Assembly (NCBI GenBank): GCA_020852555.1
Contig: JADZAQ010000228.1
Location: forward strand, 1 to 34,402
Source of the DNA: Burkholderiales bacterium
Lineage (GTDB): Bacteria; Pseudomonadota; Gammaproteobacteria; Burkholderiales; Casimicrobiaceae
DNA: 34,402 nucleotides
Direction: 5' to 3'
Of this stretch, positions 1-7,408 are shown one piece after another (positions within the stretch are counted from its first letter, which is position 1; every line of letters starts with the position of its first letter). A program made the position numbers and the translations under genes. Under the pieces are notes generated by a model, which worked only from the letters and a program-made list of their open reading frames with translations, ran no database searches and was not told where the DNA came from.

Positions 1-783
1 ATCGCCGCCGGCGCCGAGCTCGTTCCGATCCCCGTCGACGAGCAGGGCCTGCGCGTCGACGAGGGATTGCGCCGCGCGCCGCGCTTTCGTCTCGCCTTCG
101 TGACCCCGTCGCATCAGCAGCCGCTGGGGATGATGATGAGCCTCGAGCGCCGCTTCGCGCTCCTCAACGCCGCGCAGCGCGCCCACGCCTGGATCATCGA
201 GGACGATTACGACGGCGAGTTCTCCTTCGGCGGCATGCCGCTGCCGACGTTGAAGAGCGTCGACGCGACCGATCTCGTGATCTACGTCGGCACCTTCAGC
301 AAGTCGCTCTTCCCGTCGCTGCGTCTGGGCTATTTCCTGGCGCCGCCGGCGCTCGCCGACACCTTCGGCTCGATCCTGAGCAAGGTCATGCACGGGGTGC
401 CCACGTTCGTGCAGGCGGTGGTCGCCGAGTTCATCGACGAAGGGCACTTTGCGGCACACCTGCGGCGCATGCGCCGGATCTACGCCGAGCGGCACGACGT
501 GCTGTGCCGCGCGGCGCGCGCGCGGCTACCGGGTCTCCTCGACATCGTCGCGAGCTCGAGCGGACTGCACACCGTCGGCCACCTCGCCGCCGGGCTCCAC
601 GAGGCGACGGTGGTGGAGGCGGCACTCGCGCGCAACGTCACCGTCTCGGGGATCGGGCGCTACGCGCTCACCCGGATGCCGTCGCGTGGCCTCGTGCTGG
701 GCTTCGGCGGCGTCGTGCCGCGGGAACTCGAAGCCGGTGTCGGCGTGCTGGCGGAGGTGCTGGAAGCGCAGCTCGGGCGATGA
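1..783 (+). CDS. MocR-family transcriptional regulator, C-terminal part (5' truncated by window edge)
   Basis: The reading frame is open from base 1, so the gene starts outside the window. The 260 visible residues are the fold-type-I aminotransferase domain of a MocR (GntR-HTH plus PLP-binding) regulator. Visible hallmarks are the TPSHQQPLG stretch, the EDDYDGEF motif with the Asp expected to contact the PLP pyridine nitrogen, and the TFSKSLFPSLRLGY segment whose Lys would form the Schiff base with PLP. The GntR-type winged helix should lie upstream. Such proteins use PLP or an aminated ligand to control neighbouring amine or vitamin B6 genes. It lies 184 bases upstream of a co-directional GMC oxidoreductase gene, and the gap carries a repeated AGTGG-type motif that it may bind. 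A free-standing aminotransferase is the alternative, but the sequence style is MocR. The family call is firm; target and effector are unknown. Confidence 0.88.
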   Translation: MAAGAELVPIPVDEQGLRVDEGLRRAPRFRLAFVTPSHQQPLGMMMSLERRFALLNAAQRAHAWIIEDDYDGEFSFGGMPLPTLKSVDATDLVIYVGTFSKSLFPSLRLGYFLAPPALADTFGSILSKVMHGVPTFVQAVVAEFIDEGHFAAHLRRMRRIYAERHDVLCRAARARLPGLLDIVASSSGLHTVGHLAAGLHEATVVEAALARNVTVSGIGRYALTRMPSRGLVLGFGGVVPRELEAGVGVLAEVLEAQLGR

Positions 784-877
784 CGATGCGCCGACGCCGG
801 ATTGTCGCGTCGCTCGCGGCGGCAAGCGTCTGCGATGGCCGGCGCGCAGGTGCCGTGACCGTCGTCATCGCATTGGA

Positions 878-911
878 AGTGGCCTGCCACTTTCCCCAGA
901 GTGGACCTGCC
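878..911 (+). promoter_or_regulatory. Direct repeats AGTGG(A)CCTGCC, candidate MocR operator
   Basis: AGTGGCCTGCC at 878-888 and AGTGGACCTGCC at 900-911 are direct repeats with starts 22 bases apart, about two helical turns. They lie between the MocR gene and the GMC oxidoreductase start at 968. PdxR-type MocR regulators are known to bind AAAGTGG-type motifs, so this is a plausible operator. The repeat is seen directly; the function is inferred. Confidence 0.5.
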
Positions 912-967
912 CAGCAAGCCATTGTCCGTGGCACGCTGTCGTCCGTGAGCGCCCTCGACCCGCATCC

Positions 968-2590
968 GTGACGAGCTACGACTACGTGGTCGTGGGCGGC
1001 GGCACCGCCGGCTGCGTGGTCGCCGCGCGGCTGACGCAAAGCGGTCGCCATCGCGTGCTGCTCGTCGAGGCGGGCGGCAGCGATGAGCGCTTCTTCGTGC
1101 GCCTGCCGATCGGCTACGGCAAGTGCTTCTACGACCCCGCGGTCAACTGGAGGTATCGCACCGAACCGGAGGCGACGCTCGCCGGGCGTTCCGGGTACTG
1201 GCCGCGCGGCAAGGTATTGGGCGGCTCCGGGTCGATCAATGCGATGGTGTACGTGCGCGGGCATCCGCGCGACTTCGACGACTGGGCGGCGCTCGGCAAT
1301 CCCGGCTGGGATTACGCGTCGGTCCTCCCGTTTTTCCGGCGTCTCGAGCGCGCCGATCGCGGCGCCTCGGCGTGGCGCGGCGACGATGGTCCGCTCGCCG
1401 TCACCGACGTCGAGCGCGAGGCGCACCCGCTATGCCGCGCCTTCCTCGCCGCCGGCGAGGCGATCGGCATGCCGCGCAATGCGGACTTCAATGGCGCAAC
1501 ACCGGAAGGCGTCGGCTACTTCGAGAATACGGTGCACCAGGGTCGCCGCACGTCGTCGGCCACCGCGTACCTGGCGCCGGCGCGGCGGCGGGCGAATCTG
1601 ACGGTCGTCACCGACGCGCGTGCGACCCGGATCGAATTCGACGGCACGCGGGCGACGGCCGTGACCTACGTCGGCCGCGACGGCGTGCCGGTCACTGCAC
1701 GCGCCGCGCGTGAGGTTGTGCTGTGCGCGGGGTCGCTCGAGACGCCGAAGCTTCTCCTCGTCTCCGGCGTCGGGCCCGCGGCGCAACTGCAGGATCTCGC
1801 CATCGCGGTCGTCGCCGACCGGCCCGCGGTGGGCGCGCACCTGCAGGATCACCTGTGCATCGACTACCTGTACCGTTCGCGCGTGCCGACGCTCAACGAC
1901 GTCCTGCGCCCGTGGTGGGGACGTCTGCGCGCCGGGGTGCGCTACGTCACCGCGCGGCGCGGGCCGCTCGCGATGTCGGTCAACCAGGCGGGCGGTTTCG
2001 TGCGCTCGCACGAAGGCCTCGACCGGCCGAACGTCGAGCTCTACTTCTCGCCGCTGTCGTACACGCGCGCGGAGCCCGGCGTGCGCAAGCTCATGAGCCC
2101 CGACCCCTTCCCGGGCTTTCTCCTGAGCGCGCAACCGTGCCGGCCGACGAGCCGCGGGCGCGTGCGGCTGCGCAGCGCCGATCCGCTCGCCGCGCCGCTG
2201 ATCGAACCCAACTCGCTCGCGACCGAGCACGATCTCGACGAACTCGTCGAGGGCGCGCGGTTGCTGCGCCGCCTCGCCGCCGCCCCGCCGCTCGCCGACG
2301 TCATCGCCGCCGAGATGGCACCTGGGCCGCTGGTGCAGGATCGCGAAGCGATCGTCGCCGACATCCGCGCCCGCGCATCCACGGTGTTCCATCCGGTCGG
2401 CACCTGCCGCATGGGTCCGGATGCGGATACGGCGGTCGTCGATGCGCGCCTGCGCGCGCACGGGCTCGCCGGGCTGCGCATCGTCGACGCCTCGATCTTT
2501 CCGACGGTGACGTCGGGCAACACCAATGCGCCGACCTTGATGGTCGCCGAGCGCGGCGCCGAGTTCATCCTGGAGGATGCGCTCGCATGA
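968..2590 (+). CDS. GMC-family FAD-dependent oxidoreductase (choline/alcohol dehydrogenase-like)
   Basis: This 540-residue protein belongs to the glucose-methanol-choline oxidoreductases, flavoenzymes that oxidise primary alcohols. The GTG at 968 is chosen because the Rossmann FAD-binding segment starts at once (YDYVVVGGGTAGC, residues 4-16); the open frame upstream has no family similarity. No clear Shine-Dalgarno is visible. Other marks are the PRGKVLGGSGSINAM signature near residue 80 and the C-terminal catalytic region with HPVGTCRMG (His475) and GNTNAP (Asn518/Asn520), which carry the usual active-site His and Asn. Length is normal for BetA/AlkJ-like members, and no secretion signal is seen. 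A probable amine oxidase follows 118 bases later, suggesting joint catabolism of an amino alcohol or a similar compound. The substrate cannot be read from sequence; choline is only one possibility. Confidence 0.9.
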   Translation: MTSYDYVVVGGGTAGCVVAARLTQSGRHRVLLVEAGGSDERFFVRLPIGYGKCFYDPAVNWRYRTEPEATLAGRSGYWPRGKVLGGSGSINAMVYVRGHPRDFDDWAALGNPGWDYASVLPFFRRLERADRGASAWRGDDGPLAVTDVEREAHPLCRAFLAAGEAIGMPRNADFNGATPEGVGYFENTVHQGRRTSSATAYLAPARRRANLTVVTDARATRIEFDGTRATAVTYVGRDGVPVTARAAREVVLCAGSLETPKLLLVSGVGPAAQLQDLAIAVVADRPAVGAHLQDHLCIDYLYRSRVPTLNDVLRPWWGRLRAGVRYVTARRGPLAMSVNQAGGFVRSHEGLDRPNVELYFSPLSYTRAEPGVRKLMSPDPFPGFLLSAQPCRPTSRGRVRLRSADPLAAPLIEPNSLATEHDLDELVEGARLLRRLAAAPPLADVIAAEMAPGPLVQDREAIVADIRARASTVFHPVGTCRMGPDADTAVVDARLRAHGLAGLRIVDASIFPTVTSGNTNAPTLMVAERGAEFILEDALA

Positions 2591-2708
2591 GGTCGAGAAA
2601 GAGTCGCGTTCGCCCAAAGCGCCGCGGCACCGGCGCGTCGAATCGCACCACACGGCGACCCGTCGCCAGGCAAGCGCGCGCCAAGCATGCGCAATCGAGG
2701 GTCCCACG

Positions 2709-4019
2709 ATGAGCGTCACCCCGCAGCATCCGCTGTTCACCGCCGACGCGCGGTTCGACTCCTGCTGGCGCGACGACGCCCCGGCGCCGGCGCTGCCCGA
2801 GGTCGCGATCCCGCCGCAGGTCGACGTGGCCATCGTCGGCTCGGGATACACCGGCCTCAACGCCGCGCTGCAGACCGCCCGCGGCGGGCGCTCGACGATC
2901 GTCTTCGACGCCGAGGAAGCGGGCTACGGCTGCAGCTCGCGCAACGGCGGGCAGATCTCGACGAGCGTGAAGCCGTCGTGCGCCGCGCTTGCGAGGCGCC
3001 TCGGCGCCGAGCGCGCCTTCGCGATCGTCAAGGAGGGACAGAACTCCCTCGCCTGGATCAAGGATTTCGTGCGCAGCGAGGCGCTCGACTGCGATTTTCG
3101 CGTCGCCGGCCGCTTCCACGCCGCGCACAACGAGGCGCAGTTCAAGGCGCTGGTCGACCGCGTCGAACATCAGCCTCGGGGACTCGAGGTCGAGGCGCAC
3201 ATCGTGCCGCGCGCCGAACAGCATCGCGAGATCGCCACCGATCTCTACTTCGGCGGCGCGGTGTATGCCGAACACGCGAGCGTGCATCCGGCGCGCTACC
3301 ACGCGGCGCTCCTCGCGCGCGTGCGCGAGGCGGGCGCCGCGGTCCGCGCGCGCTGCGCGGTCCGCGCCGTGACGCGCGAGGGCGCGGCGTTTCGCGTCAC
3401 GACCGCGCATGGCAGTACGCTCGCCCGCGACGTGATCGTCGCGACCAACGGCTACACCGGCGACCTCACGCCGTGGCTCAAGCGGCGGGTCATCCCGATC
3501 GGCAGCTACGTCATCGCCACCGAAATGCTGCCGGTGGAGACGGTGGCGGCGCTCATTCCCCGCGACCGCATCGTGAGCGATACGCGCAAGGTCGTCTTCT
3601 ACTACCGCACGTCGACCGACCGCCGGCGCATCGTCTTCGGCGGCCGGGTGTCGCTCGCCGAGACCGATCCGTCGGTGAGCGGGCCGCTGCTGCACGCCGA
3701 CCTCGTGAAGATCTTCCCGGCGCTGCGCGACGTGCGGATCAGCCACTCGTGGTGCGGCACGATTGCCTACACCTTCGACGAGCTGATGCACATCGGCACG
3801 CACGACGGCGTGCACTACGCGATGGGCTACTGCGGCTCCGGCGTGGGGATGGGAAGCTACCTCGGCATGCGCGTGGGCCAGCAGGTGCTGGGACTTGCCG
3901 AAGGTCGCACCGCCTTTCACGGCCTGCCGTTCCCCACGCGGCCGTTCTACACCGGCAACCCGTGGTTCCTCGCGCCGTCGATCCGCTATTTCCGCTGGCG
4001 CGATCGCATGCCGTGGTGA
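2709..4019 (+). CDS. FAD-dependent amine/amino-acid oxidase (DadA/PuuB-like)
   Basis: A 436-residue DAO-fold flavoprotein. The ATG at 2709 is preceded by GAGGG at 2697-2701. The dinucleotide-binding motif VDVAIVGSGYTGL lies at residues 38-50, followed by GCSSRNGGQIS, typical of gamma-glutamylputrescine oxidase (PuuB) and related enzymes. The C-terminal FAD contact segment is YAMGYCGSGVGMGSYLG. The protein should oxidise an amine or N-substituted amino acid with release of an aldehyde or keto acid and H2O2 or reduced acceptor. It is the last gene of the MocR-GMC-oxidase group; the 118-base spacer upstream shows no other gene. A role in polyamine or amino-alcohol catabolism fits the MocR context but is inferred. 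The family is secure, the substrate is not. Confidence 0.88.
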   Translation: MSVTPQHPLFTADARFDSCWRDDAPAPALPEVAIPPQVDVAIVGSGYTGLNAALQTARGGRSTIVFDAEEAGYGCSSRNGGQISTSVKPSCAALARRLGAERAFAIVKEGQNSLAWIKDFVRSEALDCDFRVAGRFHAAHNEAQFKALVDRVEHQPRGLEVEAHIVPRAEQHREIATDLYFGGAVYAEHASVHPARYHAALLARVREAGAAVRARCAVRAVTREGAAFRVTTAHGSTLARDVIVATNGYTGDLTPWLKRRVIPIGSYVIATEMLPVETVAALIPRDRIVSDTRKVVFYYRTSTDRRRIVFGGRVSLAETDPSVSGPLLHADLVKIFPALRDVRISHSWCGTIAYTFDELMHIGTHDGVHYAMGYCGSGVGMGSYLGMRVGQQVLGLAEGRTAFHGLPFPTRPFYTGNPWFLAPSIRYFRWRDRMPW

Positions 4020-4100
4020 GGGTTGCCACGGACGAGGGCGCCCGGGGCGAGGTCCCGCTATCGCCGGGGACGGCGATTGTCCGCACGGCGGCCACCCGCA

Positions 4101-4129
4101 TTGCCCGGGTGCGCGGCAGATGGTAAAAT
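4101..4129 (+). promoter_or_regulatory. Sigma70-like promoter for tRNA-Lys
   Basis: TTGCCC at 4101-4106 and TAAAAT at 4124-4129 are separated by exactly 17 bases. They lie about 60 bases upstream of the tRNA 5' end, which leaves a leader for RNase P processing. The -10 box is good; the -35 box matches only partly. Confidence 0.55.
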
Positions 4130-4188
4130 TACTGCCCTTCACGAAGCGGCGTCGCCAGGGGCAGTTCCGATGGGCGGCGTCGGACAGT

Positions 4189-4264
4189 GGGTCGTTAGCT
4201 CAGCTGGTAGAGCAGCGGACTCTTAATCCGTTGGTCGAAGGTTCGAATCCTTCACGGCCTACCA
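4189..4264 (+). tRNA. tRNA-Lys (anticodon CUU)
   Basis: A complete 76-base cloverleaf including an encoded CCA. Acceptor arms are GGGTCGT and ACGGCCT, the D stem is GCTC/GAGC, the anticodon stem is GCGGA/TCCGT with loop CTCTTAA (anticodon CTT at 4222-4224), and the T stem is GAAGG/CCTTC with loop TTCGAAT. The discriminator base is A. The first acceptor pair is G1-U72, where a G-C is usual for this tRNA. It is a single tRNA with no other tRNA genes next to it. Confidence 0.96.
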
Positions 4265-4508
4265 AAGAATCAGGGACTTACGGAACGCGAGACGAAGCGC
4301 GAGCGGCGGAGGCGGCCGCGAGCGGGACAAAGCGTTGTCGTTGTCGTTTTCCTGGGCTACCAAGGGAGACCCCCCGGCACTGCCGGGAAGGCGGTAGCAG
4401 TCCGACATTTGCGGCATTCGATCGGCGCGACGCGCAGCCGCTTCTGTGCCGCAGCCGTGGGCGACAGCCGGCAACGCGTCGGTTTCTGGATTCATGCGCC
4501 GGCGTGGT
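4265..4508. other. Intergenic stretch between tRNA-Lys and the toxin-antitoxin pair
   Basis: No gene is supported here. A short hairpin (GACAA/TTGTC, 4326-4339) followed by a T-richer GTTGTCGTTTT could end tRNA transcription, and a GC palindrome CCCGGCACTGCCGGG at 4373-4387 may serve the minus-strand pair. Neither is convincing. No second copy of the tRNA 3' end was noticed that would mark an integration site. Confidence 0.4.
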
Positions 4509-4823
4509 TCAGGCGACGACTTCGAGGCCGCGCTTTTGCACCAGGTGCAGCAGCTTGAGGGCGGTGCCCGTCGGTTTTTTCTGACCGATCTCCCACTTCT
4601 GCACGGTCGAGAGGCTGGTGTTCAGCAGGCGGGCAAAGACCGCCTGGCTCACCCGCGTGGTTTCGCGGATGTGTTTGATTTGCTCAGGCAGCAGCGCCTC
4701 GACCGGCGGCAGGCAGAGCTGGTCGAATTCACGTAGCGTGATCTGATCCATCACGCCCGCCTTGTGCAGGCCCTTGGCCGTGTCGAGGACGGCAGCAAGG
4801 ATCGCAGACTTAGTCTTTCGCAT
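4509..4823 (-). CDS. XRE-family antitoxin (HigA/NadS-like)
   Basis: A 104-residue DNA-binding antitoxin. The HTH_3-type domain covers about residues 46-98, with the recognition region SQAVFARLLNTSLSTVQKWE and the typical helix end GQKKPTGTALKLL. The N-terminal half (helical, ending DQLCLPPVEALL) resembles NadS/HigA-type proteins and probably wraps the toxin. It is the second gene of the pair: its ATG (4821-4823) overlaps the 3' end of the toxin gene by 14 bases, so the two are translationally coupled. Such antitoxins repress their own promoter, and a 17-base palindrome lies in that promoter (5215-5231). The type II antitoxin call is strong. Confidence 0.87.
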   Translation of the reverse strand: MRKTKSAILAAVLDTAKGLHKAGVMDQITLREFDQLCLPPVEALLPEQIKHIRETTRVSQAVFARLLNTSLSTVQKWEIGQKKPTGTALKLLHLVQKRGLEVVA

Positions 4824-5208
4824 CGCAATCCACCTCTATCAGTTCACCAGCCTGCTTCGCCTTCGTGACCGCTTGCGTAGTCAGCGACAGCAGGTGCGCC
4901 GCCAACTTCTTCAAGACCTCGGTTTCGTCCTTGTCGATGTTGCTGCGCTCGCTCTTCGGGAAGCCGAACACGAACACCCAGCGATTGCCCTGGTTGGTGG
5001 CGACCAGCGTGCGATAACCGCCGCTCTTGCCCTGTCCAGGCCGCCCGATCCGCTTCTTGACCAGCCCGCCACCCAGGTCGGCGTCAACCAGGCCATGGGT
5101 CATTTCCTGCACGGCGGCCCAGAGGCTCGAGGCGGCCAATCCCTCTTTGCGCGCCCAGCGGGCGAACCACCGGGTCTCGTTGAACCGGCATACCCGCCTC
5201 CCCACCAC
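4810..5208 (-). CDS. RelE/ParE-superfamily toxin (HigB-like, DUF1044 type)
   Basis: A 132-residue protein like the RelE-type toxins paired with XRE antitoxins, which act as ribosome-dependent mRNA interferases. Family marks include RWFARWARKEGL near the N terminus, LVDADLGGGLVKKRI, GKSGGYRTLVA, and NRWVFVFGFPKSERSNI with the basic and aromatic residues of the RelE fold. The start is problematic: the only in-frame candidates are GTG at 5206-5208 or 5203-5205, yet a strong Shine-Dalgarno (GGGGAGG on the minus strand, 5197-5203) sits just upstream of an ATG (5189-5191) in the wrong frame. Removing one C after that ATG would give MRFNETRWF, the usual family start. So the toxin may start at a poor GTG or carry a one-base insertion that weakens or kills it. 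Confidence 0.8.
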   Translation of the reverse strand: MVGRRVCRFNETRWFARWARKEGLAASSLWAAVQEMTHGLVDADLGGGLVKKRIGRPGQGKSGGYRTLVATNQGNRWVFVFGFPKSERSNIDKDETEVLKKLAAHLLSLTTQAVTKAKQAGELIEVDCDAKD

Positions 5209-5211
5209 CGT

Positions 5212-5241
5212 TATATAGCACTAAGTGCTATGAGCTTGCAA
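5212..5241 (-). promoter_or_regulatory. Toxin-antitoxin promoter with palindromic operator
   Basis: Read on the minus strand, TTGCAA (5236-5241) and TATATA (5212-5217) form -35 and -10 boxes 18 bases apart. Between and overlapping them lies the palindrome ATAGCACTAAGTGCTAT (5215-5231; 7-base arms, 3-base centre). An antitoxin dimer bound there would block RNA polymerase, the usual autoregulation of such modules. The elements are seen directly; the binding is inferred. Confidence 0.6.
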
Positions 5242-5484
5242 GCGGTTTGGCCTTTCGGAGCAAAGCCCGGGCGTCCTTGCGCGCGGGATCGCCGCCGCGA
5301 CGCTGCGATTGTTCTTCCCCCCGGGTCCGAGTTCAGACCCGGCAGGGCGGTGGTTCGCTTCGCGCAGGCAACTCGTCGAGCGGGATCCTGGTCGGCAGGT
5401 GCGACCGCGTCGTCGTCATCGGGCCCCTGACGGTCCGCTGCCGGCACGGCACATCCCGAGCTTCCGCGGCTATTGGGCTCGACC

Positions 5485-6696
5485 TCACCCCCGCTCGAAC
5501 CACCGCCGCGTCTCGAACACCGCCTTGCCGAAGCGCTTGCCGTCGTAGGCGAGCGAGCGCTTGAGCACGAAGTCGAAGAGCAGCACGTTGTGGTTGCGCA
5601 ACTCGGCGAGCACCGGCGCGGCGTCGGGGGCAAGGAGGCCGCGCTCGACGAGCGCCGGCAGCGACACGATGGGGATCACGCCGGGCAGCGGATAGTCGGA
5701 GCCGTTGAGGAGCCGGTCGTGCCAGTCGGTGCGGGCGAGCACCTTGGCGCAGACGTCGACGCGGTTCATCTGGGTGATCGCCGAGATGTCGCCGGTGAGG
5801 TTCGCGCGGTAGCGGGGCTCGTCCATGAGGCGGGCGAAGAGCTCGAAATTGCCGAGCAGCGGGGTGCCGGGGGCGTCGAGGTCCTTGCCCTGGCCGAGCG
5901 AGGCGCAGTGGGCGATCACCACGTGGACGCCGGCGTCGAGCGCACGGCGCAGGCGCAGCGGGTTGTCGAGCTCCTCACGGACGCTGTGTACGGCGCGCTC
6001 GTCGCCGCCGTGCGAGATGAGCGGCAGCCGCAACTGCGCAAGGCGCGCGTAGAAGGGATCGCAGCGCGGGTCGGCGGGATCGATGAGTTGCGCCGACGGG
6101 AGCCACTTCACGGCGCGCGCACCCTTGGCCACGGCGTCGTCGACGCGCGCGACGGCCGTGGGATCGAGCGGATGGATCGACGCCGCCCACAGGAAGATGT
6201 CGGGATAGCGCGCGGCGACGCGCGCGGCGTAGGCGTCCGCGACACGGAAGGTCGATTCCGCGCGATCGAGGTCGCCGCGCTCGTTGCGTGCCCAGTCGAA
6301 GGCGAAGAGTAGCGCACGGAATCCGGAGCGCATCTCGCGGCACTGCTCGACCAAGCGTTGCACGACAGCGTCGTCGACCGGGTGGCGATCGCCGGTGCAG
6401 GTCGCGTTGAGGTAGAAGATGCGCTGCAGGTACCGACCCGGATGCCAGATCTCCTCCATCTCGGGGTTGATCCAGGTGTCGGGACCGGTGTCGCCGATGC
6501 CGACGAGGTGGCAATGCGTGTCGATGACCTGCGCCGCATCGAGCCCTTCCCACGCCGCCTGCACGAGCGGGTGATCGCGCAACGCCGGCGGCAGCGCGCC
6601 GAGGCAGGCGTTGGCGAGACCGTCGCGCAGCGACACGTCGCTGCAGGCGGCGAGTCCCAGCGCAGCGGAGGCCGCCAGGAAGGCGCGACGCCTCAT
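5485..6696 (-). CDS. Metal-dependent amidohydrolase (Amidohydro_2), probable lipoprotein
   Basis: A TIM-barrel hydrolase of 403 residues from the ATG at 6694-6696. That start gives an export signal, MRRRAFLAASAALGLAACS, with an Arg pair suggesting Tat export and a lipobox LAAC, so the enzyme is likely lipid-anchored outside the cytoplasm. A longer start at 6759 would hide the signal. Metal-ligand candidates are the HxH in VIDTHCHLVG, the His in LPLISHGGDE, the His in VVIAHCASLG, and the Asp in LLNGSDYPLPG. The family hydrolyses or decarboxylates cyclic or carboxylated substrates (2-pyrone-4,6-dicarboxylate lactonase and ACMSD relatives); the reaction here is unknown. It is a single gene, divergent from the SH3b gene. 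The 5242-5484 stretch behind it holds only a small CCGGGTC/GACCCGG hairpin (5321-5342). Confidence 0.82.
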   Translation of the reverse strand: MRRRAFLAASAALGLAACSDVSLRDGLANACLGALPPALRDHPLVQAAWEGLDAAQVIDTHCHLVGIGDTGPDTWINPEMEEIWHPGRYLQRIFYLNATCTGDRHPVDDAVVQRLVEQCREMRSGFRALLFAFDWARNERGDLDRAESTFRVADAYAARVAARYPDIFLWAASIHPLDPTAVARVDDAVAKGARAVKWLPSAQLIDPADPRCDPFYARLAQLRLPLISHGGDERAVHSVREELDNPLRLRRALDAGVHVVIAHCASLGQGKDLDAPGTPLLGNFELFARLMDEPRYRANLTGDISAITQMNRVDVCAKVLARTDWHDRLLNGSDYPLPGVIPIVSLPALVERGLLAPDAAPVLAELRNHNVLLFDFVLKRSLAYDGKRFGKAVFETRRWFERG

Positions 6697-6879
6697 CGGG
6701 TGCTGCCGCAGCGAAGGCGACGCGATGTCGTCCCCGAGGCGCGGCGGAGGCGAGGCCATGCCGTCCGCGAGGCCGGTGCGAGTGCGGCCGAACGCACCGG
6801 CACTGCGGTTGCACGGCGACAGGTCGCGCTCACGCGCGATTCGCTACAGTAGCGGCTGGTCAATCGAGGTCCTTTCGCG

Positions 6880-7293
6880 ATGAAGAAGCTCCTGCACACT
6901 GCAGCGGCGACGTGCCTGATTCTCGTTTGCGCGGCCGCTGCGGCGCAAGCTGCGGTGACGAAGCCGTGGCAGGACACGAACATGCACGCCGGCCCGGACA
7001 CGGTGTTTCCCGTGGTCACGCGGGTGACGCGCCACGATACGGTGCAGGTGCAAGGCTGCATCGAAGACTTCACCTGGTGTGACGTCGTCGCCGGGCGGCG
7101 GCGCGGCTGGGTCCACCGCGACGCGCTGCGCAACGTGCTGCCGGGGCGGGTTCCTGTCGTCGCCTTCTCGGTCGAGTCGTACTGGGACGCACACTATCGC
7201 GATCGGCGCTGGTTCGCGGACAAGGCGGCGTGGGTGGGTTGGGGGACGCCGGGCTGGGCGCCGCCACCGCCGCGTCCGCGCGGACGCTCGTAA
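6880..7293 (+). CDS. Small secreted SH3b-domain protein
   Basis: A 137-residue protein with a clear Sec signal (MKKLLHTAAATCLILVCAAA, cleavage near AQA). One bacterial SH3 domain follows (about residues 27-85), with MHAGPDTVFPVV, the two Cys of QGCIEDFTWCDVV and the closing GWVHRDAL. Such domains bind peptidoglycan or envelope partners. The tail is Pro/Arg-rich (PPPPRPRGR). It stands alone, divergent from the amidohydrolase and convergent with pldA. The family is clear; the specific role is unknown. Confidence 0.82.
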   Translation: MKKLLHTAAATCLILVCAAAAAQAAVTKPWQDTNMHAGPDTVFPVVTRVTRHDTVQVQGCIEDFTWCDVVAGRRRGWVHRDALRNVLPGRVPVVAFSVESYWDAHYRDRRWFADKAAWVGWGTPGWAPPPPRPRGRS

Positions 7294-7323
7294 CGCGGCG
7301 TTACCGCCGTTGCCAGGGATCCA

Positions 7324-7387
7324 TTCACAAAGAGACGCAGAGACGCCGAGGTTTCTGCGCTCTCTGCGCCTCGGCGTCTCCTGTGAA
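7324..7387. repeat. Long imperfect inverted repeat between convergent genes
   Basis: AGACGCCGAGG (7341-7351) pairs with CCTCGGCGTCT (7369-7379), and the outer TTCACA (7324-7329) pairs with TGTGAA (7382-7387). The left arm also contains the tandem GAGACGCAGAGACGC. It lies between the convergent SH3b and pldA genes and could end transcription from both sides. It also resembles a repeat type (CAGAGACGCAGAGA...) that recurs in intergenic regions of environmental bacteria; this likeness is from memory. Confidence 0.65.
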
Positions 7388-7408
7388 ACGCCTTTCATCC
7401 GGGACTGC

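Noticed and set aside
449-967. N-terminal extension of the GMC oxidoreductase frame
   Set aside because: It overlaps the MocR coding region in another frame and is Arg/Ser/Cys-rich without family similarity; the FAD motif begins right after GTG 968.
4326-4350. Terminator for tRNA-Lys
   Set aside because: The stem has only five base pairs and the T run is interrupted; too weak to list as a feature.
5321-5342. Hairpin CCGGGTC/GACCCGG as terminator of the amidohydrolase gene
   Set aside because: It lies about 140 bases past the stop and has no T tract on the minus strand.
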